Shown here piece by piece: positions 35,763 through 44,534 of a stretch of 64,000 nt of DNA (the stretch's first letter is position 1; the number at the start of each line of letters is the position of its first letter). The notes beneath the pieces were generated by a model. The model was not told the DNA's origin, searched no databases, and saw nothing but the letters and a program-made list of their open reading frames with translations. The stretch is from Sulfurisphaera ohwakuensis. Its GTDB lineage: Archaea > Thermoproteota > Thermoprotei_A > Sulfolobales > Sulfolobaceae. The position numbers were made by a program, and so were the translations under genes. The DNA is taken from assembly GCF_009729055.1 (NCBI RefSeq), contig NZ_CP045484.1, forward strand, positions 806,001 to 870,000, given 5' to 3'.

Positions 35763-35943
35763 AATTCTTTATTCTATGTTACATTTTAATATGCTATGAC
35801 TTATTTCTTTCTTTAAAAAATTTTCATAATTTAAGACCTTTCTCCTTTATTTAAAAAACAATACATAAACATAACATATGCTAACTATTCTTTTAATTAG
35901 CAAATCTTTTTAAACAGTTTGCATAGTAAAGCTTAAAATTAAA
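35626..35943 (-). repeat. Outer inverted repeat IR1, right copy
   Basis: Inverted partner of 31343-31660, 318 bp, carrying the same promoter and leader codons for cassette B. The identical pair flanks about 4 kb containing both cassettes. Confidence 0.92.
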
Positions 35944-36270
35944 TAACATAAGTACGTGCACAACTCCATTTTAATATTTATATTTCTATTAATTTTTAGT
36001 GTAATGTGAATCCTAGTATAATACTCTCCATATAAAGAAGATGTTATTTAGTAAAATTAATATAGGTGACAAAACTATCTCCAGATTCATTCATCTTATA
36101 AATATTATAGTTTATCAAGGTATAATAGAAAGTTCTGATTTCTATGTTATCTGTTCAAATAAGACAGACTTCTAATAAACAATAGTTATTGTATGTACTC
36201 TTCATTTTAACATTATTTATAGTTAAAAATTAATATAAGAATCTGCAAATTTAACATGGGTGATAACTAA
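35944..36270. other. AT-rich intergenic region
   Basis: 327 bases between cassette B and the module C operon, containing the divergent promoter parts; no gene seen. Confidence 0.35.
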
Positions 36271-36612
36271 TTGAAGAGCAAAAAGATTGAAATAGATCTT
36301 GCGAATTCCCAAGAAGCAAGAAATGTAATATTAGCTATTTTTGCACTAACACTATTAGCAATATATCCTATAGTACAGACGATGATAGCTGGAATAATTT
36401 TAGGTTCAATGCTTTATGTAGCTGCTGGATCAGGAGCAATAAGTGGTGGGATATTAACTATGGCTAACGTCAATAATATAGTCGGAGCAATTCTTTTGCT
36501 TTTAAGCGAATTCGGTATAGAGTCTATCAGCCTCGATACAATTGATTTGCTGTTCGCTATTGTTGCAGGAATAGGTTTGGGACTTTTTGGGTTAGGAATC
36601 GGCCTTTTATGA
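36271..36612 (+). CDS. Small hydrophobic precursor-like protein, module C
   Basis: 113 residues from TTG at 36271, with GGGTGAT upstream as ribosome site. A charged N-terminus (KSKKIEIDLANSQEARN) precedes a hydrophobic leader with proline (LAIFALTLLAIYPIVQTMIA) like the other modules. A Gly/Ala/Ile/Leu-rich core and a C-terminal AIVAGIGLGLFGLGIGLL follow. It lacks the DP motif. It is first in a three-gene operon with an M48 peptidase and a SpoIIM-like protein. That gene set recalls circular-bacteriocin clusters (hydrophobic precursor, membrane protease or processing protein, DUF95/SpoIIM protein). Confidence 0.6.
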   Translation: MKSKKIEIDLANSQEARNVILAIFALTLLAIYPIVQTMIAGIILGSMLYVAAGSGAISGGILTMANVNNIVGAILLLLSEFGIESISLDTIDLLFAIVAGIGLGLFGLGIGLL

Positions 36613-36624
36613 GGTATTATTGAG

Positions 36625-38142
36625 ATGGTAAACCCCGTAATAAGAGCTATTAGAAAGATTATTTATTTTTTTACGTCCCTAATTCTTGCGGATGTATTAT
36701 TAGCCATAGTGACAGAAACAGTAGCTAAAGGAAACCCATATCTGTACCCCATTTTTACCAAAGTAACTTTAGCTCTATCACTATTTCTTATAGGAGTAGT
36801 AGTAGTTTCATTTGCTATTCTCTTCATTAAGTATCGTAAGATTATAGTACCTTCTGTGCGTGAGGTAGTTCATAGTAAGCGAGAAGATATAATTTATCAA
36901 CCTGCATTAATATCAGTAAAAACTCGTGTTATCAATTCTATTATTATCGGCTTATTGACTTTCTTAATAGTAATATCAGGATTATACTACTTACACTATA
37001 TTGCACCTTATTCTCCTATAGGGTTTGTAGTTGATACATTTATCATATTCACAATTTCAATCTTAGTTGATGGACTTGTAATCTCTAAGATTAAGCCTTT
37101 CAGAGATATAAAACCGGGAGAGGTAAAAGTGGTAACCGTATACTCAAGAACACCAGGTGTTGCGGCTGAAGTATTAACGTTTTCCCGTAATTCCTTTTCT
37201 AAAAGGTTGGTAATTTTAAGTAGTATTTTACCCCCTAGTATCATGGAAACTATAAAAGCTCATGAAATGGAGCACATTAAGGAGCATCATGTACTTATCC
37301 GTTCTATCTTCTTTTATTTAATTATATCCTTAGCCCTTGTGTCGGTTGAACTAATTTCTATTTTTTTATTAGTAGAACTACATCCACATCATTTTTCTTT
37401 TACTATAAATTCTACATATGTAGTCAAAACTTTATTACTCTTAATAAGTCTAATAATTATTTATTTACTAGTTGTGAGGGTTACAGAATCTAGAGCTGAT
37501 GCCGCAGCTTTTAAAGCTATTGGTGCAGAGGCATATGATCACATAGTTACCTTGATCAAAATGTTAAGAGAGAATGCCCAGAAAAATTTTAATCCCGCTT
37601 TGGGCTTGCCCCTTTTAGTGAAGATTTCGCCTTTGCTAGAAAAGATTACTCATACATCCTCTAGAGAGGCCTTGAAGACTGGTGATCCTTTATCATCTTT
37701 GAGTCAATGGGAGATTCCAGCTGTTTTTGCCTTTTTTGGGTCTGTAATAGGAGTTTTAAGGTTTGCTTCTGTGAATCTTATTCTTCTTGCTTTTCCACTC
37801 TTTTTTGTTGGAATGTTTGTTGTTATTGTGCTTGTTGGATTGGTTTTTCTACCTTTGACGAGAAGTTATGGTGGGACGCAGAAGGGAAGGATGAACTTCT
37901 CTTTTCTTGTTTCGGGGATGTACTTGATAACTGATGTTATCACGCTAAGTGTAATTTATAACTTTTATCTTGCCTTACTAGTCCTAGTTTCGGGACTTGT
38001 TTTATCCTTATTAATTGAGAGATCTTTTCTTAGTGATACGAGGACTGCAGTAAAGACTTTCCTAATTACTTTCGCAGTCTATGAGGCTATAAATTTTTCT
38101 CTTTTCCTTATCTTTTTAGGATCTCATCTAGGTGTGTTTTAA
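36625..38142 (+). CDS. M48-like membrane zinc metallopeptidase, module C
   Basis: 505 residues. Four N-terminal helices, then a cytoplasmic peptidase domain with AHEMEHIKEHH (His213, Glu214, His217), two helices, VTESRADAAAF (Glu288 as third ligand, as in HtpX), and a C-terminal membrane region of five or six helices. It is larger than HtpX because of this C-terminal extension, which makes it structurally similar to the longer proteins of cassettes A and B. It lies 12 bp after the precursor gene and is a good candidate for cutting its leader. Active-site residues look complete. Confidence 0.72.
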   Translation: MVNPVIRAIRKIIYFFTSLILADVLLAIVTETVAKGNPYLYPIFTKVTLALSLFLIGVVVVSFAILFIKYRKIIVPSVREVVHSKREDIIYQPALISVKTRVINSIIIGLLTFLIVISGLYYLHYIAPYSPIGFVVDTFIIFTISILVDGLVISKIKPFRDIKPGEVKVVTVYSRTPGVAAEVLTFSRNSFSKRLVILSSILPPSIMETIKAHEMEHIKEHHVLIRSIFFYLIISLALVSVELISIFLLVELHPHHFSFTINSTYVVKTLLLLISLIIIYLLVVRVTESRADAAAFKAIGAEAYDHIVTLIKMLRENAQKNFNPALGLPLLVKISPLLEKITHTSSREALKTGDPLSSLSQWEIPAVFAFFGSVIGVLRFASVNLILLAFPLFFVGMFVVIVLVGLVFLPLTRSYGGTQKGRMNFSFLVSGMYLITDVITLSVIYNFYLALLVLVSGLVLSLLIERSFLSDTRTAVKTFLITFAVYEAINFSLFLIFLGSHLGVF

Positions 38143-38600
38143 TGGATAAGGAAATACTTAAACTCTACTTAACTTTTTGGTCTGGCCTACTCTCTGGATG
38201 GGTGATTAATAACTTTACAGGTTTTGATAAGCCGGTATTGGTACACGAGCTTCCAATACCAGATTACGCTTTGCTTACTCATATTATAGAGGAAAACTTT
38301 ATCTTTGCGTTAATACTTTTCTTAATAGGTAATGGGACTGCACAGAAAATAGTTGCATTCGCTATATCCGCATTCTATGGCCAAATCGTATTTAAGTTTG
38401 GGCTAATAGTTGGATTAGTAGGTACAATACCTCATGGTTTGATAGAGCTTCTTGGTTTTAGCTTCATAGCCTATGCAGGGCAAAAATTCAAGGCTAAGAC
38501 AAGCTTCGTTAAACCATTATTGATAGGCTATATAATGTTAGCGGTAGCTGCCCTTATAGAATCCACGCTCTCTATTTATATTTTTCAACATGTAGTTTAA
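38142..38600 (+). CDS. SpoIIM/DUF95-like membrane protein, module C
   Basis: 152 residues, four helices. GLVGTIPHGLIELLGFSFIAYAGQK matches the SpoIIM/DUF95 signature (PHGxxExxxxxxA near the middle). Its ATG shares a base with the TAA of the peptidase gene (TAATG), so they are translated together. DUF95 proteins occur in circular-bacteriocin gene clusters of Firmicutes, where they help in maturation, secretion or immunity; whether that applies here is inference. Confidence 0.65.
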   Translation: MDKEILKLYLTFWSGLLSGWVINNFTGFDKPVLVHELPIPDYALLTHIIEENFIFALILFLIGNGTAQKIVAFAISAFYGQIVFKFGLIVGLVGTIPHGLIELLGFSFIAYAGQKFKAKTSFVKPLLIGYIMLAVAALIESTLSIYIFQHVV

Positions 38601-38971
38601 AGGAGGTAGTATATAATACGCCTTTACTAATCTTAAGTCTAAAGCTTTAGGGATAATTGATTCTGCCTCTAAGAAGGTAATTTAATCTAAAATTGGTAAA
38701 CAGTTGTAAGGAATGATTAGCACTTATAGGAAAATCGTCACATTTTTACATTACGTAAAAATTTATAAGAAAGATCCTCTTATTAACTAAAATTTTCTTT
38801 TCACTAAGGGATAAAAAGTAAGGGAGTAAATTAAAAATATTTATTAGCTCATGTTATTGTAAGGGAATTTCCTCAAACTACTAAATTATTATTTATGTAC
38901 TCCTTTTTAGAGAACTATAGGGTGTACCCCTTTAGAAAAAATTTAAAAACTCCACTTGGAAATATTATTTT
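38601..38971. other. Intergenic region upstream of the ECF operon
   Basis: 371 AT-rich bases. Near the end a TATA-like ATTTAAAAA (38940-38948) precedes the ATG at 38972 by about 26 bp. Nothing else stands out. Confidence 0.4.
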
Positions 38972-40009
38972 ATGAAAATATTTCTGGTTATTCCAGTATT
39001 AATTTTAATCTCTCTATCTTCAGTAAGTGTAGGAACTATTAGTACAGCATCAAACCCTTCTTACGGTGTATACTATAATGGTAAAATATACTTCATAGCT
39101 CAAGGAGCAGGCGAGTTACAAATATTGGACAATAATAATATCGTTTCAACAATTAATTTACCAAACTATCCAAATCCTTTTAGAATTACAATCCTAAACG
39201 GTGATATTTATATTGTCTATCAAAACGGTCCTTTAATAGAGCTCGAGAACGGTAAAGTAATTTGGAATTATACTATTCCTCAAGTAGGTAAATATCCAGC
39301 AATAATCTCTGCTGGTAACTACGTAGTAGTTACAGCATCATATGGTGATGAGGTTTACTTCATAACACCAAACCACCAGGTTAATACGGTAACCGTAATG
39401 TCTAGCCCTCAGGCTTTAGCTTATGATAATTATACTAATGTAGTTTATGTGGGGGCTTATGGTAGTCCATTAATCTACGGGATCTCCTTAAATAACTTCA
39501 AAGTAGTTCAGAACATTACGCTAAATGTAAGTTCCGTTGAGGCAATGACATTTATTCCTCCTAATGAACTTGCAGTTTCTCCCGGACACCATTATTTCGA
39601 GATAATAAACTTAACCAACGGAAAAGTAGTAGCTTTTGACTCACTTCCCTATACTTTAGGTGCAATTAACGGTTATGCTTGGATATGTTATATACCTTAT
39701 GATAATGATATAGTCCTCTCGATTCCGCATGATAGTGATACTGTAGTAGTATTTAATAATAAAGGAGGACTAGTTGAAGAGGTTAATGTAGGTTCTGATC
39801 CCAATGGTATAGTTTATGATCCACAGAATCACTACATCTACGTTATAAACTATGGTTCATCAACAATAAGTTACTTCCAAGCTCCACCTCCTAACGTTAC
39901 TACTAAACCCATACCTAAAACAAATTACACACCATATTTTATTGCCACAGGCGTTGTGGCAATAATTTTAGTGATAGTAGGTTTAATTCTCTTCGTGAGG
40001 AGGAGGTAA
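38972..40009 (+). CDS. Secreted YVTN-type beta-propeller protein with C-terminal anchor
   Basis: 345 residues: signal peptide (about 1-20), then repeated beta-propeller blades with YVTN-like ends (VVYVGAYGSP, DNDIVLSIPHDSDTVVVFN, HYIYVINYGSSTIS), an Asn/Pro-rich linker and a C-terminal membrane helix with RRR stop-transfer. It faces the outside. It starts an operon with an ECF transporter (next gene one base downstream), so it may capture the substrate or bind a partner at the S-layer. Such a partner is unusual for an ECF system. Confidence 0.65.
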   Translation: MKIFLVIPVLILISLSSVSVGTISTASNPSYGVYYNGKIYFIAQGAGELQILDNNNIVSTINLPNYPNPFRITILNGDIYIVYQNGPLIELENGKVIWNYTIPQVGKYPAIISAGNYVVVTASYGDEVYFITPNHQVNTVTVMSSPQALAYDNYTNVVYVGAYGSPLIYGISLNNFKVVQNITLNVSSVEAMTFIPPNELAVSPGHHYFEIINLTNGKVVAFDSLPYTLGAINGYAWICYIPYDNDIVLSIPHDSDTVVVFNNKGGLVEEVNVGSDPNGIVYDPQNHYIYVINYGSSTISYFQAPPPNVTTKPIPKTNYTPYFIATGVVAIILVIVGLILFVRRR

Positions 40010-40010
40010 G

Positions 40011-40691
40011 ATGTTCTCACTAGAGCCTGGGATAACTCCTTTACCTATAGTAGTGGGTTATTTCATTGTAGTAACAATTGTAGCCTTCTTCGTAATTAAG
40101 AGGAGTAAGAACAGAATGAAACTAATGGATTATGTAATTGCTGCGATAGGTGGTGCTATTATTTCCTTTGCAGACCATGTTATAGGTGATGCTATTTTCT
40201 TACCCTCTCCGATTTACCCATTCATTAACCCTCCAGTTTGGTTCAGAATTCTAGTCTTCTTTATCGTGGTGGGAGTGATAAGGAAAGTAGGGGCTGGGAT
40301 GTTAAGTATGGGAGTTTTTGACATTGTAAGTGATTTGCTTCATTTTGGCTTTAGTGGAGAACCCTTATGGCTTATTGAAGATATACTGACTTATGGACTT
40401 ATGGCTGACATTACAATTTATGTAACTCAAGGTAGGATATTCGGAATTGGGGAGAAAAATATGCAACCGCTTTTCGCAATTTTCGAGGGAGGTGTATTAG
40501 GCTTTGTACTTTCCTTTGTGCATCCGTTCTTCACTTACGGTTTTATCGCACCTATAGTCTTCGGTTTTGTTCCAAGTCAAGCTAGAATAGAGTTTTTATT
40601 AATTTCTTATATCCCAGGTGATGTAGTAATAGGAGCTATATCCGCGTTAATAGCTAACAGGATTGCAAGGGTGGTGAGAAGTGGAATATGA
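40011..40691 (+). CDS. ECF transporter S component-like membrane protein
   Basis: 226 residues with six or more helices. Size, hydrophobicity and position directly ahead of an ECF ATPase (ATG of that gene overlaps this stop by four bases) identify it as the substrate-binding S component. Internal GAGMLSMGVFDIVSDLLHFG and IPGDVVIGAISALIANRIARVV resemble S units such as those of the thiamin/hydroxymethylpyrimidine group. The vitamin or metal cannot be named from sequence. Confidence 0.6.
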   Translation: MFSLEPGITPLPIVVGYFIVVTIVAFFVIKRSKNRMKLMDYVIAAIGGAIISFADHVIGDAIFLPSPIYPFINPPVWFRILVFFIVVGVIRKVGAGMLSMGVFDIVSDLLHFGFSGEPLWLIEDILTYGLMADITIYVTQGRIFGIGEKNMQPLFAIFEGGVLGFVLSFVHPFFTYGFIAPIVFGFVPSQARIEFLLISYIPGDVVIGAISALIANRIARVVRSGI

Positions 40692-42103
40692 GATTCTTAG
40701 AAATTAAGGGATTGAGAGTTTTTTACCCTGAGAGTTCCTACTCTTTAAATATAGATTCCCTTGAGGTTAAAGAAGGGGAATCGATTTTAATAGCTGGTAA
40801 ATCTGGTTCTGGGAAATCAACTCTCCTTAATTCAATTAACGGTGTGATCCCTCATGAGATAGAGGCTGAAGAAGAGGGCGAGGTTAAGGTTTTCGGTATT
40901 GATGTTAAAAAATCGACTATTCAGCAAATAGCTAGATATGTGGGAACCCTTTTACAAGATCCAGATTCGCAAATATTTAATTATTACGTAATTGAAGAGT
41001 TAGCTTTTGGTGCTGAGAACTTAAACTTACCAAAAGAGGAGATTTTGAACAGAATCAATGAGGTTTCTCAAATAGTTGGTATATCTCATCTTTTGAATAG
41101 GGAGACTTTTAAATTATCTGGAGGTGAAAAGCAGAGGGTAGTCTTAGGAAGTATTCTTACGATGAATCCGAAAGCTTTAATTCTTGACGAACCCACATCA
41201 AGCATAGATTTAAAGGGTACTAGGGAAATTCTGGCTACATTAAGAGGGTTAAAGGAAAAGATAAGTATGATTATTGCTGAACATAAATTAAAGAAAGTAC
41301 TGGATTTTGTTGATAGGGTTATAGTCCTTGATAAAGGTAAGATCATTTACGATATTAAGAAGGACAATGTTAAGGAGTTGGACTTTGAGGATTTGGGTTT
41401 AGAACCTTTAAAGCTTTCCTCTCCTCCAGAAAAAAGAAGGGATGGCGAGGTTGTTCTTGAGGCAAAGGTTAAGGTTACTGATGGTGATAGGGTTATCGTA
41501 GACACGGAAATCGTATTAAAGAGGGGGATTTCGGCGTTAATTGGCGATAACGGTAGTGGCAAGTCTACTCTTTTAAAAGCATTAGCTGGTATTTTACCTT
41601 CAAATTTAAGGTTCTACGGGAGTATTAAGGTTGAGGGAAAGGAGGTTTCCAAGCTTCCTGTTGAAAAGAGGGGTGAGATAATTGCTTATTTACCCCAGGA
41701 AATCGACTTGATGTTTACTAAGAAGACTGTTAGGGAGGAGGTATCATATCCTGCAAAGATTAGAAGGAAGTATGATGAAAGAGTAATTAACGATTTATTG
41801 AAGAGGTTTAATTTGCCAGAAGATCAAGACCCTTTCCTTCTCTCTGTTGGACAGAAGAGGAGAGTTGCAATTTCTTCCCTTTTAGCTACTGGAGTCAAGG
41901 TTTTTCTCCTTGACGAGCCTACTACAGGTCAGGATTGGTATAACAGAAAGATGTTAGGGGAGGAGTTGAGGAGTATAGATGCCAGCTTTCTTGTGGTTAC
42001 TCATGATCCCATATTTGTCTACTACTATGCTGATAGAGCTTATAAGATGGTTAATGGGAGGGTTATTCCCATCTCACCAGAAGATGTTATTAAAGATTGG
42101 TGA
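40688..42103 (+). CDS. ecfA: ECF transporter fused A1A2 ATPase
   Basis: 471 residues with two ABC domains in one chain. First: Walker A AGKSGSGKST (36-45), signature KLSGGEKQRV (142-151), Walker B ALILDEPTSS. Second: Walker A IGDNGSGKST (285-294), a degenerate signature LLSVGQKRRV, and Walker B VFLLDEPTTG. Energy-coupling ATPases are usually two proteins; fusion is common in archaea. It drives uptake with the EcfT gene seven bases downstream. Confidence 0.85.
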   Translation: MRFLEIKGLRVFYPESSYSLNIDSLEVKEGESILIAGKSGSGKSTLLNSINGVIPHEIEAEEEGEVKVFGIDVKKSTIQQIARYVGTLLQDPDSQIFNYYVIEELAFGAENLNLPKEEILNRINEVSQIVGISHLLNRETFKLSGGEKQRVVLGSILTMNPKALILDEPTSSIDLKGTREILATLRGLKEKISMIIAEHKLKKVLDFVDRVIVLDKGKIIYDIKKDNVKELDFEDLGLEPLKLSSPPEKRRDGEVVLEAKVKVTDGDRVIVDTEIVLKRGISALIGDNGSGKSTLLKALAGILPSNLRFYGSIKVEGKEVSKLPVEKRGEIIAYLPQEIDLMFTKKTVREEVSYPAKIRRKYDERVINDLLKRFNLPEDQDPFLLSVGQKRRVAISSLLATGVKVFLLDEPTTGQDWYNRKMLGEELRSIDASFLVVTHDPIFVYYYADRAYKMVNGRVIPISPEDVIKDW

Positions 42104-42109
42104 TTAATT

Positions 42110-43015
42110 ATGATTCTTCATGAAATAACAAGTTGGTTAATAGTTATTGCATCGTCAATATCTCCATTTTATTTACTCTTTAAGATCCTCGGATTTAAGG
42201 GGTTTGAAAAATTGACTACTTATGTCGAGAGTAAAACATTATATCACAAACTTCACCCACTGGTGAAATTGTTAATAGTCTTTATAGTGACTATAATTTG
42301 TGCAGAGTCAATATGGTGGGTTGGAATGTTAGCGGGTATTATTTCTCTTTACTTTTACTACACTCTGAAGAGGCTTAGATTGATATTAGCTTTTACTTCA
42401 CTCCAGATGATAAGTACTGTTCTTGATTACTCTTATTTTGTTTCCCCTAATGTGATAGAGGAGATTTTCGGAAATCATTTATTCGTTATTTGGAGGTTTC
42501 CTGGATATTTTATTTATATGGGTATAGACCCCTACCTTACTCTTCAAGCTATAATTTATTCCCTTCAAGTTAGTATGAGGATTTGGGGAATGTTTCTTTA
42601 TTCCGGTCTAATTTTCCTTACAACTACTCCATCTCAAATCATAAGGTCATTTCATAGAATGAAGGTTCCCATGCCAATTACTTTTGCAGTTACTGTAGCC
42701 TTAGTATCTCTTCCTAGAATTTTTGACACTGCTGATACTATAATAAAACTACAGTATATGAAGGGGACTAAGAAGTGGAGGGCCATGTTCGAATCTTTTA
42801 TCCCTCTCTTCATTTATGAATTTAAGAGAGCAAAAACAGTGAGCGTTTCTGCGGAAACAAGGGCTTTCATGGCTTATAAGACTAGAACTTACATTGACGA
42901 TATAGAGTTTACAAAAATTGATAAGACTGTTGTAATGTTAATGTTATTTCTTTTAGTCGTTGATACTTATCTAGTTTTGATAGGATTAATTCCTTCTATA
43001 CCATTCCATCCGTAA
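42110..43015 (+). CDS. ecfT: ECF transporter transmembrane component EcfT
   Basis: 301 residues. Helices flank a central region; the coupling helices carry SLPRIFDTADTIIKLQYMKG and the signature SVSAETRAF, equivalent to the AxxARG motifs that contact the ATPases. It links the S component to the ATPase. Last gene of the four-gene operon. Confidence 0.8.
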   Translation: MILHEITSWLIVIASSISPFYLLFKILGFKGFEKLTTYVESKTLYHKLHPLVKLLIVFIVTIICAESIWWVGMLAGIISLYFYYTLKRLRLILAFTSLQMISTVLDYSYFVSPNVIEEIFGNHLFVIWRFPGYFIYMGIDPYLTLQAIIYSLQVSMRIWGMFLYSGLIFLTTTPSQIIRSFHRMKVPMPITFAVTVALVSLPRIFDTADTIIKLQYMKGTKKWRAMFESFIPLFIYEFKRAKTVSVSAETRAFMAYKTRTYIDDIEFTKIDKTVVMLMLFLLVVDTYLVLIGLIPSIPFHP

Positions 43016-43957
43016 CTACAAGTCTTTCAATTCTAAGATTACTATAGAGAATATATAGAGAAAATCTAATTATTCATAATCTATTAGACGATAAAATATT
43101 GGAAACAATACTCCTGCTTCAGCCAGTTAATTTCTATATTTTCCATAGACTATATACAAGATGTAAATAATTGAATAAATTTATATTTGAGAATAAAGAT
43201 AATCATTCATATAAAAATCATGAATTCTTGAAATATTTTGAATTAAATTTCAGCAAATTGTGAAGGTGAAGCAAAAATTATAAGTTATAGTAAGTTAAGG
43301 GGGACAAGAAGGGATGAGAACGTTAGGATACAAAGATTCACTTATGGAAATTAAGGGCAGTTAAAGTTACTTTATCATTAGAGAATGTCTTCAAAATTGC
43401 GTCCTTACTAGAATTAATAATTAAGCGAGAATGAAGTATAACGAAACTCGATCATAATTAAAGTTTTTATAGTTAATTCTAATAAAGGTTAATTGAATTA
43501 GATCTAGACCTACTATCTTAAGTAAGTGTATATGCTTTATCTTTTCTAATTGGCAATTTTTTGAAAATCCCTATAAGATTGCCCTTAAGCTATTTGAAAG
43601 TCTATAAGCAGAATTAAAGAATTACTAGTCTGCAAATGGCATTTTGGAATCAGTCAGTTTTTAATATATCTCGTTTAAAACCTCAGACCATCTAGGTAAA
43701 TATGTTGATATATGATATCCAACTGTATGCGTATGTATTGTTCTTTCCGTGTTAACTATTAAAATTTTGTTTTCTTCCTCTACATATATGTGTTAAATTT
43801 TTCTTGAAATTATATTAGATGTAACAATTATTTTAGGTAATCTATAATTTTAATATATTTTTATTAAGTGTCACCGAATGTGAAGTCTATATGAGAGCAC
43901 AGTAACAAATTAAATATATGACCCTTCGAAGTTTTCTGACTTCATCTGGGAAGAAGG
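43016..43957. other. Long AT-rich gene-free region
   Basis: About 940 bases with no open frame of coding character on either strand, no recognisable RNA gene and no IS sequence. It may hold decayed accessory genes. Confidence 0.4.
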
Positions 43958-44347
43958 TCAGTATGTTCTCCTCTTTTTAATATAGTCTTCAGCTTTAATG
44001 AAATTAGCACCCCCTTTCTTAAATGCATCAAACATTAAGGGAGTGAAGAAGTGAATTTCTAATGGTAACCACCAAGGTAATCCTCTATTTTCAAGTAATT
44101 CAAAAACTCTTCCAACGATCTCTTTTCTCTTTTCTGGAACTTTATCGACCAAAATCGCCACATCAATATCGCTCATTACGGTGAATTTTCCTTCTATTAT
44201 CGAACCGAAAAAGTATATCTCAGCCTTAACATTATATTCATCAAGTGCCTTTTTAATAGCCTCATATATTACTGGAGATATTTGGGGGAAATGCGAAAGA
44301 ATATCCATCTTTTCCTTAGCAAATTCAATGTATGGCTCTAGTTTCAT
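43958..44347 (-). CDS. MNT-type minimal nucleotidyltransferase (antitoxin of HEPN pair)
   Basis: 129 residues. The nucleotidyltransferase signature is complete: FFGSIIEGKFTVMSDIDVAIL, with GS at 48-49 and Asp60/Asp62. In HEPN-MNT modules MntA adds AMP to, and so neutralises, the HEPN RNase. It lies two bases after the remnant of a HEPN gene, whose 5' part is cut off by the TnpB element copy 2. So the antitoxin survives without an intact toxin. Confidence 0.72.
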   Translation of the reverse strand: MKLEPYIEFAKEKMDILSHFPQISPVIYEAIKKALDEYNVKAEIYFFGSIIEGKFTVMSDIDVAILVDKVPEKRKEIVGRVFELLENRGLPWWLPLEIHFFTPLMFDAFKKGGANFIKAEDYIKKRRTY

Positions 44348-44349
44348 AT

Positions 44350-44502
44350 TTAGTTAAATAGTTTCTCCATTATATTTAAACACTCTTTAGCATCTTCTTC
44401 AGTATAATCTATCGAACCATACCTAGTCTCAGTATATCCCTCTTCTAATTCCTTTAACAAATTTCTATTTTCGCTTAGCAGTTTATGTTTTTTCTCCTTC
44501 TC
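44350..44502 (-). pseudogene. HEPN toxin remnant, cut by TnpB element
   Basis: The minus strand reads about 50 codons ending LLKELEEGYTETRYG, then SIDYTEEDAKECLNIMEKLFN and a stop. That is the C-terminal helix pair of HEPN proteins (YxxxRY...YTxEDA). Upstream the frame meets TAA and, 33 bp on, the end of the TnpB element (44535). The catalytic RxxxxH part is gone. Confidence 0.6.
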
Positions 44503-44534
44503 TTAAACAATTTCTTTATCCCTCCAGATATTTG

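Noticed and set aside
31343-35943. IR pair as terminal inverted repeats of a composite transposon
   Set aside because: The repeats contain promoters and coding starts, no transposase lies inside, and no target duplication flanks them; variation by recombination fits better.
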